Source of the DNA: Pleomorphomonas koreensis DSM 23070
Lineage (GTDB): Bacteria; Pseudomonadota; Alphaproteobacteria; Rhizobiales; Pleomorphomonadaceae
Length of the DNA stretch: 64,000 nucleotides
Direction: 5' to 3'
Assembly (NCBI RefSeq): GCF_000425185.1
Contig: NZ_AULH01000001.1
Coordinates: 248,001 to 312,000, forward strand
The translations under genes were made by a program, and so were the position numbers. The notes under the pieces were generated by a model, which saw only the letters and a list, made by a program, of their open reading frames with translations, was not told the DNA's origin and did no database searches. The first letter of the stretch is position 1. Every line of letters begins with the position of its first letter. Below, piece by piece: positions 17,966-26,310 of the stretch.

Positions 17966-19996
17966 TCAGGCCTTGCCGAGAAGCGCCTTGGCCTTGCCGA
18001 CGATCGCCTCGCGGGTGATGCCGAACTCGGCGTAGAGCCGCTCGGCCGGCGCCGAGGCGCCGAAGCCGTCGAGGCCGACGACGTCGTCCTCGCTGTCGAC
18101 ATAGCGCGTCCAGCCGAACTTGCCGGCCGCCTCGATGGCGAGGCGCGGCGCCGTTCCCAGCACGGCGCGGCGGTATTCCCTCGGCTGCGCCTCGAACAGC
18201 TCCCACGACGGCATCGACACCACGGCGGCGGCGATGCCGCCGGCATGGAGCGCTTCCGCCGCTTCGACGGCCAGCGCCACCTCGGTGCCGGTGGCGAGCA
18301 GCGTCACGTCCCGCCCCTCGCCGAACGACCGGATGACGTAGGCGCCGCGCGCCGCCTTGTTGTCGGCCGCGTCCGCGTCCGTGCCGAGGCGCAACTGCGG
18401 CACCGCCTGCCGCGACAGGGCGAGCAGCGACGGCCGCTTGCGGCTGCGGACGGCGATGTCCCAGCATTCCAGCGTCTCGACGGCGTCGGCCGGCCGGAAC
18501 ACCAGGAGGTTGGGAATGGCCCGCAGCGAGGCGAGATGCTCGACCGGCTGGTGCGTCGGTCCGTCCTCGCCGAGGCCGATCGAATCGTGGGTCATCACGT
18601 AGATGGTGCCGACCCCCATCAGCGCCGACAGGCGGATGGCGCTGCGGGCATAGTCGGAGAACACCAGGAAGGTGCCGCCGTAGGGGATCAGGCCGCCGTG
18701 CACCGACATGCCGTTCATGGCGGCGCCCATGGCGAACTCGCGCACGCCATAGCCGACGTAGCGGCCGGATTTCTCCCGGCCGAACTGGCTGTCGACGGCC
18801 TTGACGCGGGTGAGGTTGGAGCCGGTGAGGTCGGCCGAGCCGCCGATCATCTCCGGCACGGCGGCGGTGAGCGCTTCGAGGGCGATCTGGCTGGCCCGGC
18901 GCGTCGCCACCTTCTGCGGCTCGGCATAAAGCCGATCCCTGAGGGCAGTGACGGCGGCGGCATAGCCGGCCGGCAGGTCGCCGGAGAGCCGCCGCTCGAA
19001 CTCGGCCCGCAGCGCGGCCGGCTTGCCGGCAAGGCGCTCCTCCCAGGCGGCGCGGGCGGTGGCGCCGCGGGCGCCGATGGCCCGCCAGCGCGTCAGAAGG
19101 TCGGCGGGAATCTCGAACGGCGCGGCGGTCCAGCCGAGCGCCGCCTTGGTGGCCGCCGCCTCCTTGGCGCCGAGCGGCGCACCGTGGCAGCTCTCCTGCC
19201 CGGCCTTGCCCGGCGAGCCGAAGCCGATCACCGTGCGGAGCGCGATCAGCGAGGGTTGCGACGTCTGGGCGCGGGCGGCGGCTATGGCGGCATCGACCGC
19301 CCGGGCGTCATGGCCGTCGCAGCTCTGCACGTGCCAGCGGCAGGCGGCGAACCGGCTGGGGATGTTTTCCGAGAAGCTGACCGACGTCGGCCCGTCGATG
19401 GTGATGCCGTTGTCGTCATAGAGCACGATCAGCTTGCCGAGGCCGAGATGGCCGGCCAGCGAGATCGCCTCCTGGCCGATGCCCTCCTCGAGGCAGCCGT
19501 CGCCGACGAACACGTAGGTGAAATGGTCGACGACGTCGCTGCCGAACTCGTCGGCCAGCCGCCGCTCGGCCATCGCCATGCCGACGGCGCCGGCAATGCC
19601 CTGGCCGAGTGGGCCTGAGGTCGTCTCGATGCCCTTGGCGTGCCCGTATTCCGGATGGCCGGCCGCCCGCGATCCCCACTGCCGGAACGCCTTCAGCTGG
19701 TCGATCGTCATGTCGGCGTAGCCGGTGAGGTGGAGCAGCGCATAGAGCAGCATCGAGGCGTGGCCGTTGGACAGCACGAAGCGGTCGCGGTCGGGCCAGT
19801 CCGGCCGGCTGGCGTCGAACTTCAGGTGCTTGTCGAACAGCACGGTGGCGGCATCGGCCATGCCGAGCGGCGCGCCGGGATGTCCGGACTGGGCCGCCTC
19901 GACGCCGTCGATGGCCAGCGCGCGGATGCAGTTGGCGAGGCGGAAGGTCTCGGGAGCCGCGTCGGCATGGGCGCGGATGAACTCGGAACAGGACAT
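17966..19996 (-). CDS. tkt: Transketolase
   Basis: 676 residues, the normal full length. The thiamine-diphosphate region is intact: [14 protein letters not shown] near residue 30, [13 protein letters not shown] near 155 and the pyrimidine-binding domain with [13 protein letters not shown] near 470. The start is the ATG at 19996 with GGAG seven bases upstream; an open frame extends further but has no homology. The enzyme transfers two-carbon units and can use D-erythrose 4-phosphate, the end product expected from the neighbouring isomerases. It is divergent from the EryI-like gene across a 243-base control region and upstream of deoR. It is likely a dedicated copy, with another elsewhere in the genome. 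Confidence 0.95.
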   Translation of the reverse strand: MSCSEFIRAHADAAPETFRLANCIRALAIDGVEAAQSGHPGAPLGMADAATVLFDKHLKFDASRPDWPDRDRFVLSNGHASMLLYALLHLTGYADMTIDQLKAFRQWGSRAAGHPEYGHAKGIETTSGPLGQGIAGAVGMAMAERRLADEFGSDVVDHFTYVFVGDGCLEEGIGQEAISLAGHLGLGKLIVLYDDNGITIDGPTSVSFSENIPSRFAACRWHVQSCDGHDARAVDAAIAAARAQTSQPSLIALRTVIGFGSPGKAGQESCHGAPLGAKEAAATKAALGWTAAPFEIPADLLTRWRAIGARGATARAAWEERLAGKPAALRAEFERRLSGDLPAGYAAAVTALRDRLYAEPQKVATRRASQIALEALTAAVPEMIGGSADLTGSNLTRVKAVDSQFGREKSGRYVGYGVREFAMGAAMNGMSVHGGLIPYGGTFLVFSDYARSAIRLSALMGVGTIYVMTHDSIGLGEDGPTHQPVEHLASLRAIPNLLVFRPADAVETLECWDIAVRSRKRPSLLALSRQAVPQLRLGTDADAADNKAARGAYVIRSFGEGRDVTLLATGTEVALAVEAAEALHAGGIAAAVVSMPSWELFEAQPREYRRAVLGTAPRLAIEAAGKFGWTRYVDSEDDVVGLDGFGASAPAERLYAEFGITREAIVGKAKALLGKA

Positions 19997-20056
19997 TTGA
20001 ATCTCCGGATGGCAAGAATCACAGATTACGCCGGGAAAATCCCATATCAAGATATT

Positions 20057-20101
20057 AAAATAACATATTCGGGTTGAAAATCGAGATTTTGGTGTTATTT
20101 T
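20057..20101. promoter_or_regulatory. Nested inverted repeats in the tkt/eryI-like divergent promoter
   Basis: AAAATAACA (20057-20065) and TGTTATTTT (20093-20101) are perfect 9-base inverse copies. Within them lies AAAATCGAGATTTT (20077-20090), a second palindrome of the form AAAAT-N4-ATTTT that also occurs at 872-887. The arrangement suggests a multi-site operator controlling transketolase on one side and the EryI-like isomerase on the other, most simply for the DeoR protein. Confidence 0.5.
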
Positions 20102-20239
20102 GAGCGTGACGGAACCGATCCGATCACATCGTGCGATGAGGTCGCTGAGTGAACGCCATTGTAACAGGCGTGTCGCCCGGTCGCGGCCGGAGGGGACGGA
20201 TGTCGGGGCAGCCATCATGATCAAGGAGTTGCGGGTATC

Positions 20240-20701
20240 ATGAAGATTGCGGTTGCGGGCGACAGCGCCGGCGAGGGACTGGCGCACCTGCTGGCCGAAC
20301 ACCTCAAGGATCGCTATGAGGTGTTTGAAGTGTCACGAACCGAACAGGGGGCCGATCCTTTTTACGCCAACATGGCCGATCGCGTCGCGTCGGCCGTGCG
20401 GGATGGCCTCTATGATCGGGCGATCCTGATCTGCGGCACCGGCATCGGCGTCTCGATCAGCGCCAACAAGGTGCGCGGCATCCGCGCGGCGCTGACCCAC
20501 GACGTCTATTCGGCGCAGCGCGCCGCGCTGTCCAACGACGCCCAGATCATCACCATGGGCGCCCGCGTCATCGGTAGCGAACTGGCCAAGACCATCGCCG
20601 ACGCCTTCCTGCACTACACCGGCGGCTTCGATCCCGACGGCCCGTCCGGCGGCAACGTCAAGGCCATCGAGAGCGTCGACGCCAAATACGCCTTGCGCTG
20701 A
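20240..20701 (+). CDS. RpiB-fold isomerase, EryI/DerI-like (D-erythrulose-4-phosphate/erythrose-4-phosphate isomerase)
   Basis: 153 residues of the RpiB/LacAB family. The catalytic cysteine is Cys65 in [14 protein letters not shown]. The N-terminus reads [11 protein letters not shown], without the DHAG histidine of classical ribose-5-phosphate isomerase B, and the chain ends in a VDAKYALR tail. Both traits match, from memory, Brucella EryI and mycobacterial DerI, which convert D-erythrulose 4-phosphate to D-erythrose 4-phosphate. It is transcribed away from transketolase, the next enzyme needed. Ribose 5-phosphate isomerase activity is the alternative. Confidence 0.85.
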   Translation: MKIAVAGDSAGEGLAHLLAEHLKDRYEVFEVSRTEQGADPFYANMADRVASAVRDGLYDRAILICGTGIGVSISANKVRGIRAALTHDVYSAQRAALSNDAQIITMGARVIGSELAKTIADAFLHYTGGFDPDGPSGGNVKAIESVDAKYALR

Positions 20702-21206
20702 CCGCCGCGCCGGCGCGGCATGTCTCCCCCGCCGCGCGGCGTACGATCGGCATAAATATTCCATATCGCCCGGCAACGCCGATGCCGCCGCTGCTCCGGC
20801 CGACTTGCTGTCGGCTGGGCGGCGGCGACACTCCATTTTGTAAAATTGAAACTAACTATCAATTTAAAGACTGTAATGATTGGTAAAATCGATTAAGTGT
20901 TACAACAGACTTGCAAATATATGTCTTATAGTTGATCTAAAACGATATATCTGGAAACTCTGGGGGAGAAATTCCGGATATATAGCTGATCATGGATGCG
21001 GGTACTTCATAAGTACCAGGAGAGCTCCAGGCATTTCATAATCATCGCTTCGATATATCTCGACGTCGACCGGCGGGGTGATTCGATTCACTGTCATCCC
21101 ATCGATCCGGACAAAGCTCGCGAACGCTTTTGTCTGGTCGATTTGTTCCGCGACGTGGGGGTAGATCGATTTAGACTGACAGAAAACAAAACGGACGAGC
21201 AGACTC
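20702..21206. other. AT-rich leader region of the hydrogenase operon
   Basis: These 505 bases separate the EryI-like gene from the hydrogenase genes. From about 20830 to 21200 the composition drops sharply in GC, and a small perfect hairpin (GGTACTT at 21001-21007 with AAGTACC at 21011-21017) is present. I looked for an FNR/FixK box (TTGAT-N4-ATCAA) and a sigma-54 site and found neither. A short open frame at 20996-21214 has no ribosome site or family features and I do not call it. Confidence 0.4.
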
Positions 21207-21755
21207 ATGGCTGAGAATACCGCTGCGGAGGAGGTCGATCTCGACCTCGAGGAAGCGCCGGAAGACGAGATCGTGGTGCTGGCGCGGAAATGGAAGAAGA
21301 AGCGGGGCAGCCTGATCATGGCCCTGCACGAGCTGCAGGGGCGCCTCGGCTTCGTGCCGCGCGACCAGGCGATGAAGCTCGGCCGCGAGATGGGCGTGCC
21401 GCTGGCCACCATCTACGAGGTGCTGACCTTCTACAATTATTTCAAGCTGGAAAGCCCCGGCAAGTACATCGTCTCGGTGTGCACCGGCACGGCCTGCCAC
21501 ATCAAGGGTTCGCCCAAGCTGCTGCAGGGACTGGAAGGCGAGCTTGGCATCAAGGCCGGCGAGAGCACGGCGGACGGCGAGTATCATCTGCAGGGTGTGC
21601 GCTGCCTCGGCTGCTGCGGCCTGGCGCCGCTCGCCTCGGTCAACGGCAAGGTCTACGGCAAGCAGGACGTCGACGACGCCCACGGCCTGCTCGGCCAGGT
21701 CGCCGTCGACCAGCCGACCGTCAGTGCCGCCGCCGAGCCGGTCGACGCCGAATAG
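21207..21755 (+). CDS. NuoE-like [2Fe-2S] subunit of NAD(P)H-linked [FeFe] hydrogenase (HydC/HndA type)
   Basis: 182 residues, thioredoxin-like ferredoxin fold. The four cluster cysteines are visible in two pairs: CTGTACHIKG near residue 92 and CLGCCGLAP near 133. An acidic N-terminal tail of about 20 residues precedes the helical bundle. In complex I and in HydABC hydrogenases this subunit sits beside the flavin protein and relays electrons. It is the first gene of the hydrogenase operon. Complex I NuoE is the alternative, but the catalytic hydrogenase gene two positions downstream and the lack of other nuo genes decide against it. Confidence 0.9.
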   Translation: MAENTAAEEVDLDLEEAPEDEIVVLARKWKKKRGSLIMALHELQGRLGFVPRDQAMKLGREMGVPLATIYEVLTFYNYFKLESPGKYIVSVCTGTACHIKGSPKLLQGLEGELGIKAGESTADGEYHLQGVRCLGCCGLAPLASVNGKVYGKQDVDDAHGLLGQVAVDQPTVSAAAEPVDAE

Positions 21756-21896
21756 GCCGTCGCCATTCTAACCTGCCCGGAGCGGCGGCCGCCCGGTCCG
21801 AACCGGCGCGTCGCCCCGGCTCCTCTTTTTCGCATCCGCGCGCTTGTGCCGCCGGCGACCCGCCGGGCTGGCGCGCCAGACATCAGTGGGACAGTC

Positions 21897-23552
21897 ATGA
21901 AGCCGGAAGAGCTTGAAGTGAAAGCGGCTGCCGAACTGGCCAAGCAGCAGGCCATGGACGTGCGCCTCGTCTGCTGTTCGAGCACGGGCTGCCAGTCGTC
22001 GGGGGCATCGGAGGTCATCGGCCGCCTGAAGGCCGACCTCAAGGCCAGGGAACTGGACGGCAGGGTGCAGGTGGCCGGCACCGGCTGCATGGGCCTCTGC
22101 TCCAAGGGGCCGCTGGTGCGCATGACCGCCAGGGGACACGAGGACGTGCTGTTCAGCGAGATGACCGCCGAACTGGCCGGCCGGCTGATCGACGAGGTGG
22201 TGGCGCCGATGGTCGGCGACGACAAGATCGAGAACCCGACCGGTCCGCTCGCCGCCCACGTCGTCCATCTCGACGAGCCGTTCTTCGCCATGCAGGAGCG
22301 CGTCGTCCTCGCCAACAACGGCCATGCCGATCCCGAGAAGCTGGCCGACTATCTCGTCCACGGCGGCTACCAGGGCCTGCGCCGGGCGCTGACCATGAGC
22401 GCCGAGGAGATCTGCCAGGAGATGCTGGCCTCCGGCCTGCGCGGCCGCGGCGGCGCCGGCTATCCCACCGGCCTCAAGTGGGACTTCGCCCGCCGCATGC
22501 AGTCCGACGTCAAATACGTCATCTGCAACGGCGACGAGGGCGATCCCGGCGCCTTCATGGACCGCTCGGTGCTGGAGGGCGACCCGCACGCGGTGATCGA
22601 GGGCATGATGATCGCCGCCCGGGCGATGAACGCCACCAACGGCGTCTTCTACATCCGCGCCGAGTATCCGCTGGCCGTCGAGCGCATCGAGAAGGCCATC
22701 CGCCAGGCGCGCCAGGCCGGCCTCGTCGGCCGCAACATCCTCAACTCCGGCTGGAGCTTCGATTTCGACGTCCGCCTCGGCGCCGGCGCCTTCGTCTGCG
22801 GCGAGGAGACGGCGCTGATCGCCTCGGTGGAAGGCCGGCGCGGCACGCCGCGGCCGCGGCCGCCCTTCCCGTCGGTCAAGGGCCTCTGGGACAAGCCGAG
22901 CTGCGTCAATAACGTCGAGACGCTGGCCAACGTGCCGCGCATCCTGAAGAACGGCGCCGCCTGGTTCGCCGCCAAGGGCACCGAGAAGTCCAAGGGCACC
23001 AAGGTCTTCGCGCTGACCGGCAAGATCGCCCACAACGGCCTCGTCGAGGTGCCGATGGGCATCACCATCCGCGACATCGTCGAGACCATCGGCGGCGGCA
23101 CCGGCACCGAGCGCAAGGTCAAGGCGGTGCAGACCGGCGGCCCCTCCGGCGGCATGATCCCGGAGAGCCAGTTCGACACGCCGATCTCCTACGAGCATCT
23201 GCAACAGCTCGGCTCGATGATGGGCTCGGGCGGCCTGATCGTCATCGACGATGGCGACAGCGTCGTGGAATTGTCGCGCTTCTACCTCGACTTCTGCGTC
23301 GACGAATCCTGCGGCAAATGCGCGCCCTGCCGCATCGGCGGCACGCAGATGCTGCATCTCCTCGACAAGATCGTCGCCGGCGACGGCACGCTCGAGGACA
23401 TCAAGACCATCCGCATGATCGCCCAGGCTATGCAGAAGGGCTCGCTCTGCGCGCTCGGACAGACGGCGCCCAACCCGGTGCTGTCGGCCCTGAAGCACTT
23501 CGAGTCCGAGTTCACCGAGCGTCTCAGGACGCCCGAAACCGCTCAGGCCTGA
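21897..23552 (+). CDS. NuoF-like flavin subunit of NAD(P)H-linked [FeFe] hydrogenase (HydB/HndC type)
   Basis: 551 residues. An N-terminal [2Fe-2S] ferredoxin-like domain (CCSSTGC near 22, CMGLC near 61) is fused to the NuoF body. The body has the FMN/NADH site GRGGAGYPTG near 182, GDEGDPGAFMDRS near 211, an SLBB section and the [4Fe-4S] motif ESCGKCAPCRIGG near 472 with its fourth cysteine in GSLCALG. I chose the ATG at 21897. It oxidises or reduces NAD(P)H and passes electrons to the H-cluster subunit. The chain stops right after the NuoF domain, so the C-terminal two-cluster ferredoxin domain of Thermotoga HydB is absent. This may bear on whether the enzyme bifurcates electrons. Confidence 0.92.
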   Translation: MKPEELEVKAAAELAKQQAMDVRLVCCSSTGCQSSGASEVIGRLKADLKARELDGRVQVAGTGCMGLCSKGPLVRMTARGHEDVLFSEMTAELAGRLIDEVVAPMVGDDKIENPTGPLAAHVVHLDEPFFAMQERVVLANNGHADPEKLADYLVHGGYQGLRRALTMSAEEICQEMLASGLRGRGGAGYPTGLKWDFARRMQSDVKYVICNGDEGDPGAFMDRSVLEGDPHAVIEGMMIAARAMNATNGVFYIRAEYPLAVERIEKAIRQARQAGLVGRNILNSGWSFDFDVRLGAGAFVCGEETALIASVEGRRGTPRPRPPFPSVKGLWDKPSCVNNVETLANVPRILKNGAAWFAAKGTEKSKGTKVFALTGKIAHNGLVEVPMGITIRDIVETIGGGTGTERKVKAVQTGGPSGGMIPESQFDTPISYEHLQQLGSMMGSGGLIVIDDGDSVVELSRFYLDFCVDESCGKCAPCRIGGTQMLHLLDKIVAGDGTLEDIKTIRMIAQAMQKGSLCALGQTAPNPVLSALKHFESEFTERLRTPETAQA

Positions 23553-23578
23553 TTTTCCGAGATCGAGAAGTGACCGAA

Positions 23579-25333
23579 ATGACTGACATGATACATGCGA
23601 CGATCAACGGCGTGGCGGTCGAGGTAGCGCCGGGCGCCACGATCCTCGAAGCGGCGCGCCAGGTGCACGTCAAGATCCCGACGCTCTGCAAGCACCCCGA
23701 CCTCGAAGCGACGGCGGCCTGCGGCATCTGCATCGTCAAGGTGAAAAACACCGGCAAGATGCTGCGCTCCTGCTGCACGCCGATCGAGGCGGGCATGGAC
23801 ATCCTGACCGAGACGCCGGAGATCGTCGAGGTCAGGCGCGGCGTGCTCGAACTGACGCTGTCGCGCCATCCCAACGAATGCCTGACCTGCCTGCGCAACC
23901 AGAACTGCGAATTGCAGTCGCTGGCCGCCGACTTCGGCATGACCGGCTTCGCGCTGCCCAACGTGGTGCCCGACCTGCCGCTCGACTGCTCGACCCAGAG
24001 CATCGTGCTCGATCCGCGCAAGTGCATACTGTGCGGCCGCTGCATCACCGTCTGCCAGCAGCATCAGAATGTCTGGGCGCTGAGCTTCCTCAACCGCGGC
24101 TTCAAGACCCGCATCGCCGCCGCCGGCGACATTCCGCTCGCCGATTCGCCCTGCGTGCGCTGCGGTCAGTGCTCGGCTCACTGCCCGACCGGCGCCATCG
24201 TCGAGTATGACGAGACGGTGCCGACCTGGAAGAAGTTGCAGGACCCGGAGGTCCACTGCGTGGTGCAGATCGCCCCGGCGGTGCGCGTCGCCATCGGCGA
24301 GGCCTTCGGCTTCCCGCTCGGCTCCAACCTGACCGGCAAGGTCTACGCCGCGCTGCGCCGCATGGGCTTCAAGGCGGTGTTCGACACCAACTTCGGCGCC
24401 GACCTGACCATCATCGAGGAAGCCAACGAGTTCAAGCACCGGCTGCTGGAAGGCACCGGCGCGCTGCCGCTGATCACCAGTTGCTGCCCGGGCTGGGTGG
24501 ACTTCATGGAGAAGTTCCACGGCGACATGATCGACCACTTCTCAAGCTGCAAGTCGCCGCACGAGATGGTCGGCGTGCTGTCCAAGACCTACTACGCCGA
24601 GAAGATGGGCATCGACCCGGCCAAGATTTTCGTGGTGTCGGTGATGCCCTGCACGGCCAAGAAGTCGGAGATCATCCGCTCCAAGGAGATGAGTTCGTCG
24701 GGCTACCAGGACGTCGACGTGTCGCTGACCACCCGCGAGTTCGCGCGGATGATCAAGCAGTCGGGCATCGACTTCGTGTCGATCCCCGAGGAGCAGCCCG
24801 ACCACATGCTGGGCGCCTACACCGGCGCCGGCACCATCTTCGGCGCCACCGGCGGCGTGATGGAGGCGGCGCTCCGCACGGCGCATTTCTACGTCACCGG
24901 CGAGGACGCGCCGCGCGTCGATTTCGAGATGACGCGCGGTCTCAAGGGCGTGAAGGAGGGCAAGCTCACCGTCGCCGGCAAGGAGATCCGCGTCGCCGTC
25001 GCCCACGGGCTCGCCAACGTCGAAGAGGTGATCGAAAAGGTGCGCGCCGCCAAGGAAGCCGGCGAGGAACCGCCCTATCACTTCATCGAGGTGATGGCCT
25101 GCGCCGGCGGCTGCGTCGGCGGCGGCGGCCAGCCCTACGGCGCCACCAACGAACTTCGGACCAAGCGGGCCGCCGGCCTTTACCAGGAGGACCAGTCCGG
25201 TCTCTGGCGCTGTTCGCACCACAACCCCTACATCAAGGAACTCTACGCCGGCTATCTCGGCGAGATCGGCGGCCACAAGGCGCACGAACTCCTGCACACC
25301 AGCTACCAGGTGCTGCCGGAATACAAGCGCTAA
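23579..25333 (+). CDS. hydA: [FeFe] hydrogenase catalytic subunit (HydA/HndD type)
   Basis: 584 residues, close to the M3 clostridial form. In order: an N-terminal [2Fe-2S] domain (Cys37, 48, 51, 65/66), the His-Cys cluster (His97, Cys101, 104, 110), two [4Fe-4S] motifs (CILCGRC at 149 and CVRCGQC at 192), then the H domain. All H-cluster motifs are intact: TSCCPGW at 300, MPCTAKKSE at 356 and EVMACAGGC from 504 with GGGQP. I therefore expect an active group A enzyme that makes or oxidises H2 in the cytoplasm. The start is the ATG at 23579. It closes the three-gene operon. The HydE, HydF and HydG maturases it needs are not in the window. Confidence 0.95.
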   Translation: MTDMIHATINGVAVEVAPGATILEAARQVHVKIPTLCKHPDLEATAACGICIVKVKNTGKMLRSCCTPIEAGMDILTETPEIVEVRRGVLELTLSRHPNECLTCLRNQNCELQSLAADFGMTGFALPNVVPDLPLDCSTQSIVLDPRKCILCGRCITVCQQHQNVWALSFLNRGFKTRIAAAGDIPLADSPCVRCGQCSAHCPTGAIVEYDETVPTWKKLQDPEVHCVVQIAPAVRVAIGEAFGFPLGSNLTGKVYAALRRMGFKAVFDTNFGADLTIIEEANEFKHRLLEGTGALPLITSCCPGWVDFMEKFHGDMIDHFSSCKSPHEMVGVLSKTYYAEKMGIDPAKIFVVSVMPCTAKKSEIIRSKEMSSSGYQDVDVSLTTREFARMIKQSGIDFVSIPEEQPDHMLGAYTGAGTIFGATGGVMEAALRTAHFYVTGEDAPRVDFEMTRGLKGVKEGKLTVAGKEIRVAVAHGLANVEEVIEKVRAAKEAGEEPPYHFIEVMACAGGCVGGGGQPYGATNELRTKRAAGLYQEDQSGLWRCSHHNPYIKELYAGYLGEIGGHKAHELLHTSYQVLPEYKR

Positions 25334-25357
25334 ATCCGCCCGGACGGTCCACGATCG

Positions 25358-25397
25358 CCCCACGCCTCGACGCTCGATAAGGCGCCGAGGCGTGGGG
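25358..25397 (+). terminator. 12-bp hairpin after the hydrogenase operon
   Basis: CCCCACGCCTCG (25358-25369) has an exact inverse at 25386-25397 with a 16-base loop, starting 25 bases after the hydA stop. The following bases are only weakly T-rich. It also separates hydA from the CRISPR remnant. Confidence 0.55.
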
Positions 25398-25452
25398 TAC
25401 GAGTTTGTGGTGGGCGACTGTCGGCGTTGTAATCGCGCTTAGCCGGGACCGA

Positions 25453-25677
25453 ATTTCGATTTGTGCCCTTGCGGAGGGCGATGAGAAAAAGGTCGAAAGC
25501 AAAGTCGACATCTACACGTTTCGATCTGCGCCCTCGCGTAGAGAGCGACTCATTGCCGGGTGGGCCGGCAGTGTCATTGGCTGCATTTCAATCCGCGCCC
25601 TCGTGTGGAGGGCGACACTTCCGGCTCGCCGCTCGGCTGGCCGGCATCGTCGTTTCGATCCGCACTCTCGTAGGCGA
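25453..25677 (-). CRISPR. Degenerate type I-C CRISPR array, four repeats
   Basis: Four related units lie at 25453-25482, 25518-25549, 25585-25616 and 25652-25677, separated by three spacers of exactly 35 bases each. On the minus strand the best copy begins GTCGCCCTC and ends GGATTGAAA, the typical type I-C repeat ends, with a CCTC/GAGG stem. Full copies are 32 bases. The copies differ from each other at several positions, one lacks two loop bases and the outer one is cut short, so the array is decayed. The orientation agrees with the adjacent minus-strand cas3 fragment. Too degenerate to be expected to work. Confidence 0.85.
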
Positions 25678-25957
25678 TGAGCTCGGCCATCGCCCTCTCG
25701 ATGGGCGTGCCGCCCCGCTGTCGAATCAGGAAAGCCCCGGCCAGCGAATGTTCGACGGCTGGACCGCCCTCTAGGCGGAGGTCGAAACCTTCGGTGCATT
25801 TGCCGATGTCGTGGAACCGCCCGGCAAACCGGCCGGCGTTCTCCATGCCGAATTTAGCGGCCCAGGCGGCGGCGAGGCGTCCGACCGCGTCGAGATGATC
25901 CGGCAAAGTCTGCCAGTCGCGGCGACTGGTGTCGCCGATGGAATGCGCGAAGTGCAT
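25670..25957 (-). pseudogene. cas3 5' fragment (HD nuclease domain of type I-C Cas3)
   Basis: About 96 codons remain of a protein normally near 800. The HD-domain landmarks are visible: FAHS at residues 3-6, FHDIGK with the HD pair at 49-50, and VEHSLAGA at 68-75, followed by AELIAY. Homology ends there and the frame runs directly into the last CRISPR repeat, so the helicase part and the cas5-cas8c-cas7-cas4-cas1-cas2 genes that should lie between are deleted. The junction is at a shared GGCGA. The ATG at 25957 has a GGGG-type ribosome site; any product would be a non-functional stub. Confidence 0.8.
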
Positions 25958-26310
25958 CCTTGAGTCCCCCCACAACCATTGGGACTCTCGAGCACCAGGC
26001 CGTCAACCGTTACCAACGGTGTCGGCGCGCCCTGTGCACCGTTTCCCGCTGGATGCTCGTCAGGGTGGCACGGGACCCTGGGGGACGGCGCATCCCATGT
26101 CGGCCGGTCCCGATGGCGGGGTAGGGCCATCGTTCCATCTTTCCGCCGGCGTTCCGCCGTTTGCCATGCGAATTCGACGGCGCCCGCCTCGTCGATCGCT
26201 ATCGAAACGATAAAAATCGCGCTGCCTGCCGGCGTCCTCGGGCGTCTCCCAAGGCCGGGGCGGAGCATCCGGGCGCGCCGATCGTCGTGGAGCACGTCAA
26301 GGAGCACTAA
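25958..26310. other. Remnant region between cas3 fragment and AraC gene
   Basis: No intact gene is supported in these 353 bases. A plus-strand frame ending at the TAA at 26308-26310 closes with AGAEHPGAPIVVEHVKEH, which looks protein-like and could be the tail of a lost gene, but I do not recognise it. The region sits between two decayed genes and may itself be a deletion scar. Confidence 0.35.

Noticed and set aside
20702-21206. FNR/FixK box or sigma-54 promoter for the hydrogenase operon
   Set aside because: I searched for TTGAT-N4-ATCAA and TGGCAC-N5-TTGC patterns and found no acceptable match.
20996-21214. 72-codon open frame before the hydrogenase genes
   Set aside because: There is no ribosome site, it overlaps the NuoE-like start, and I see no family pattern.
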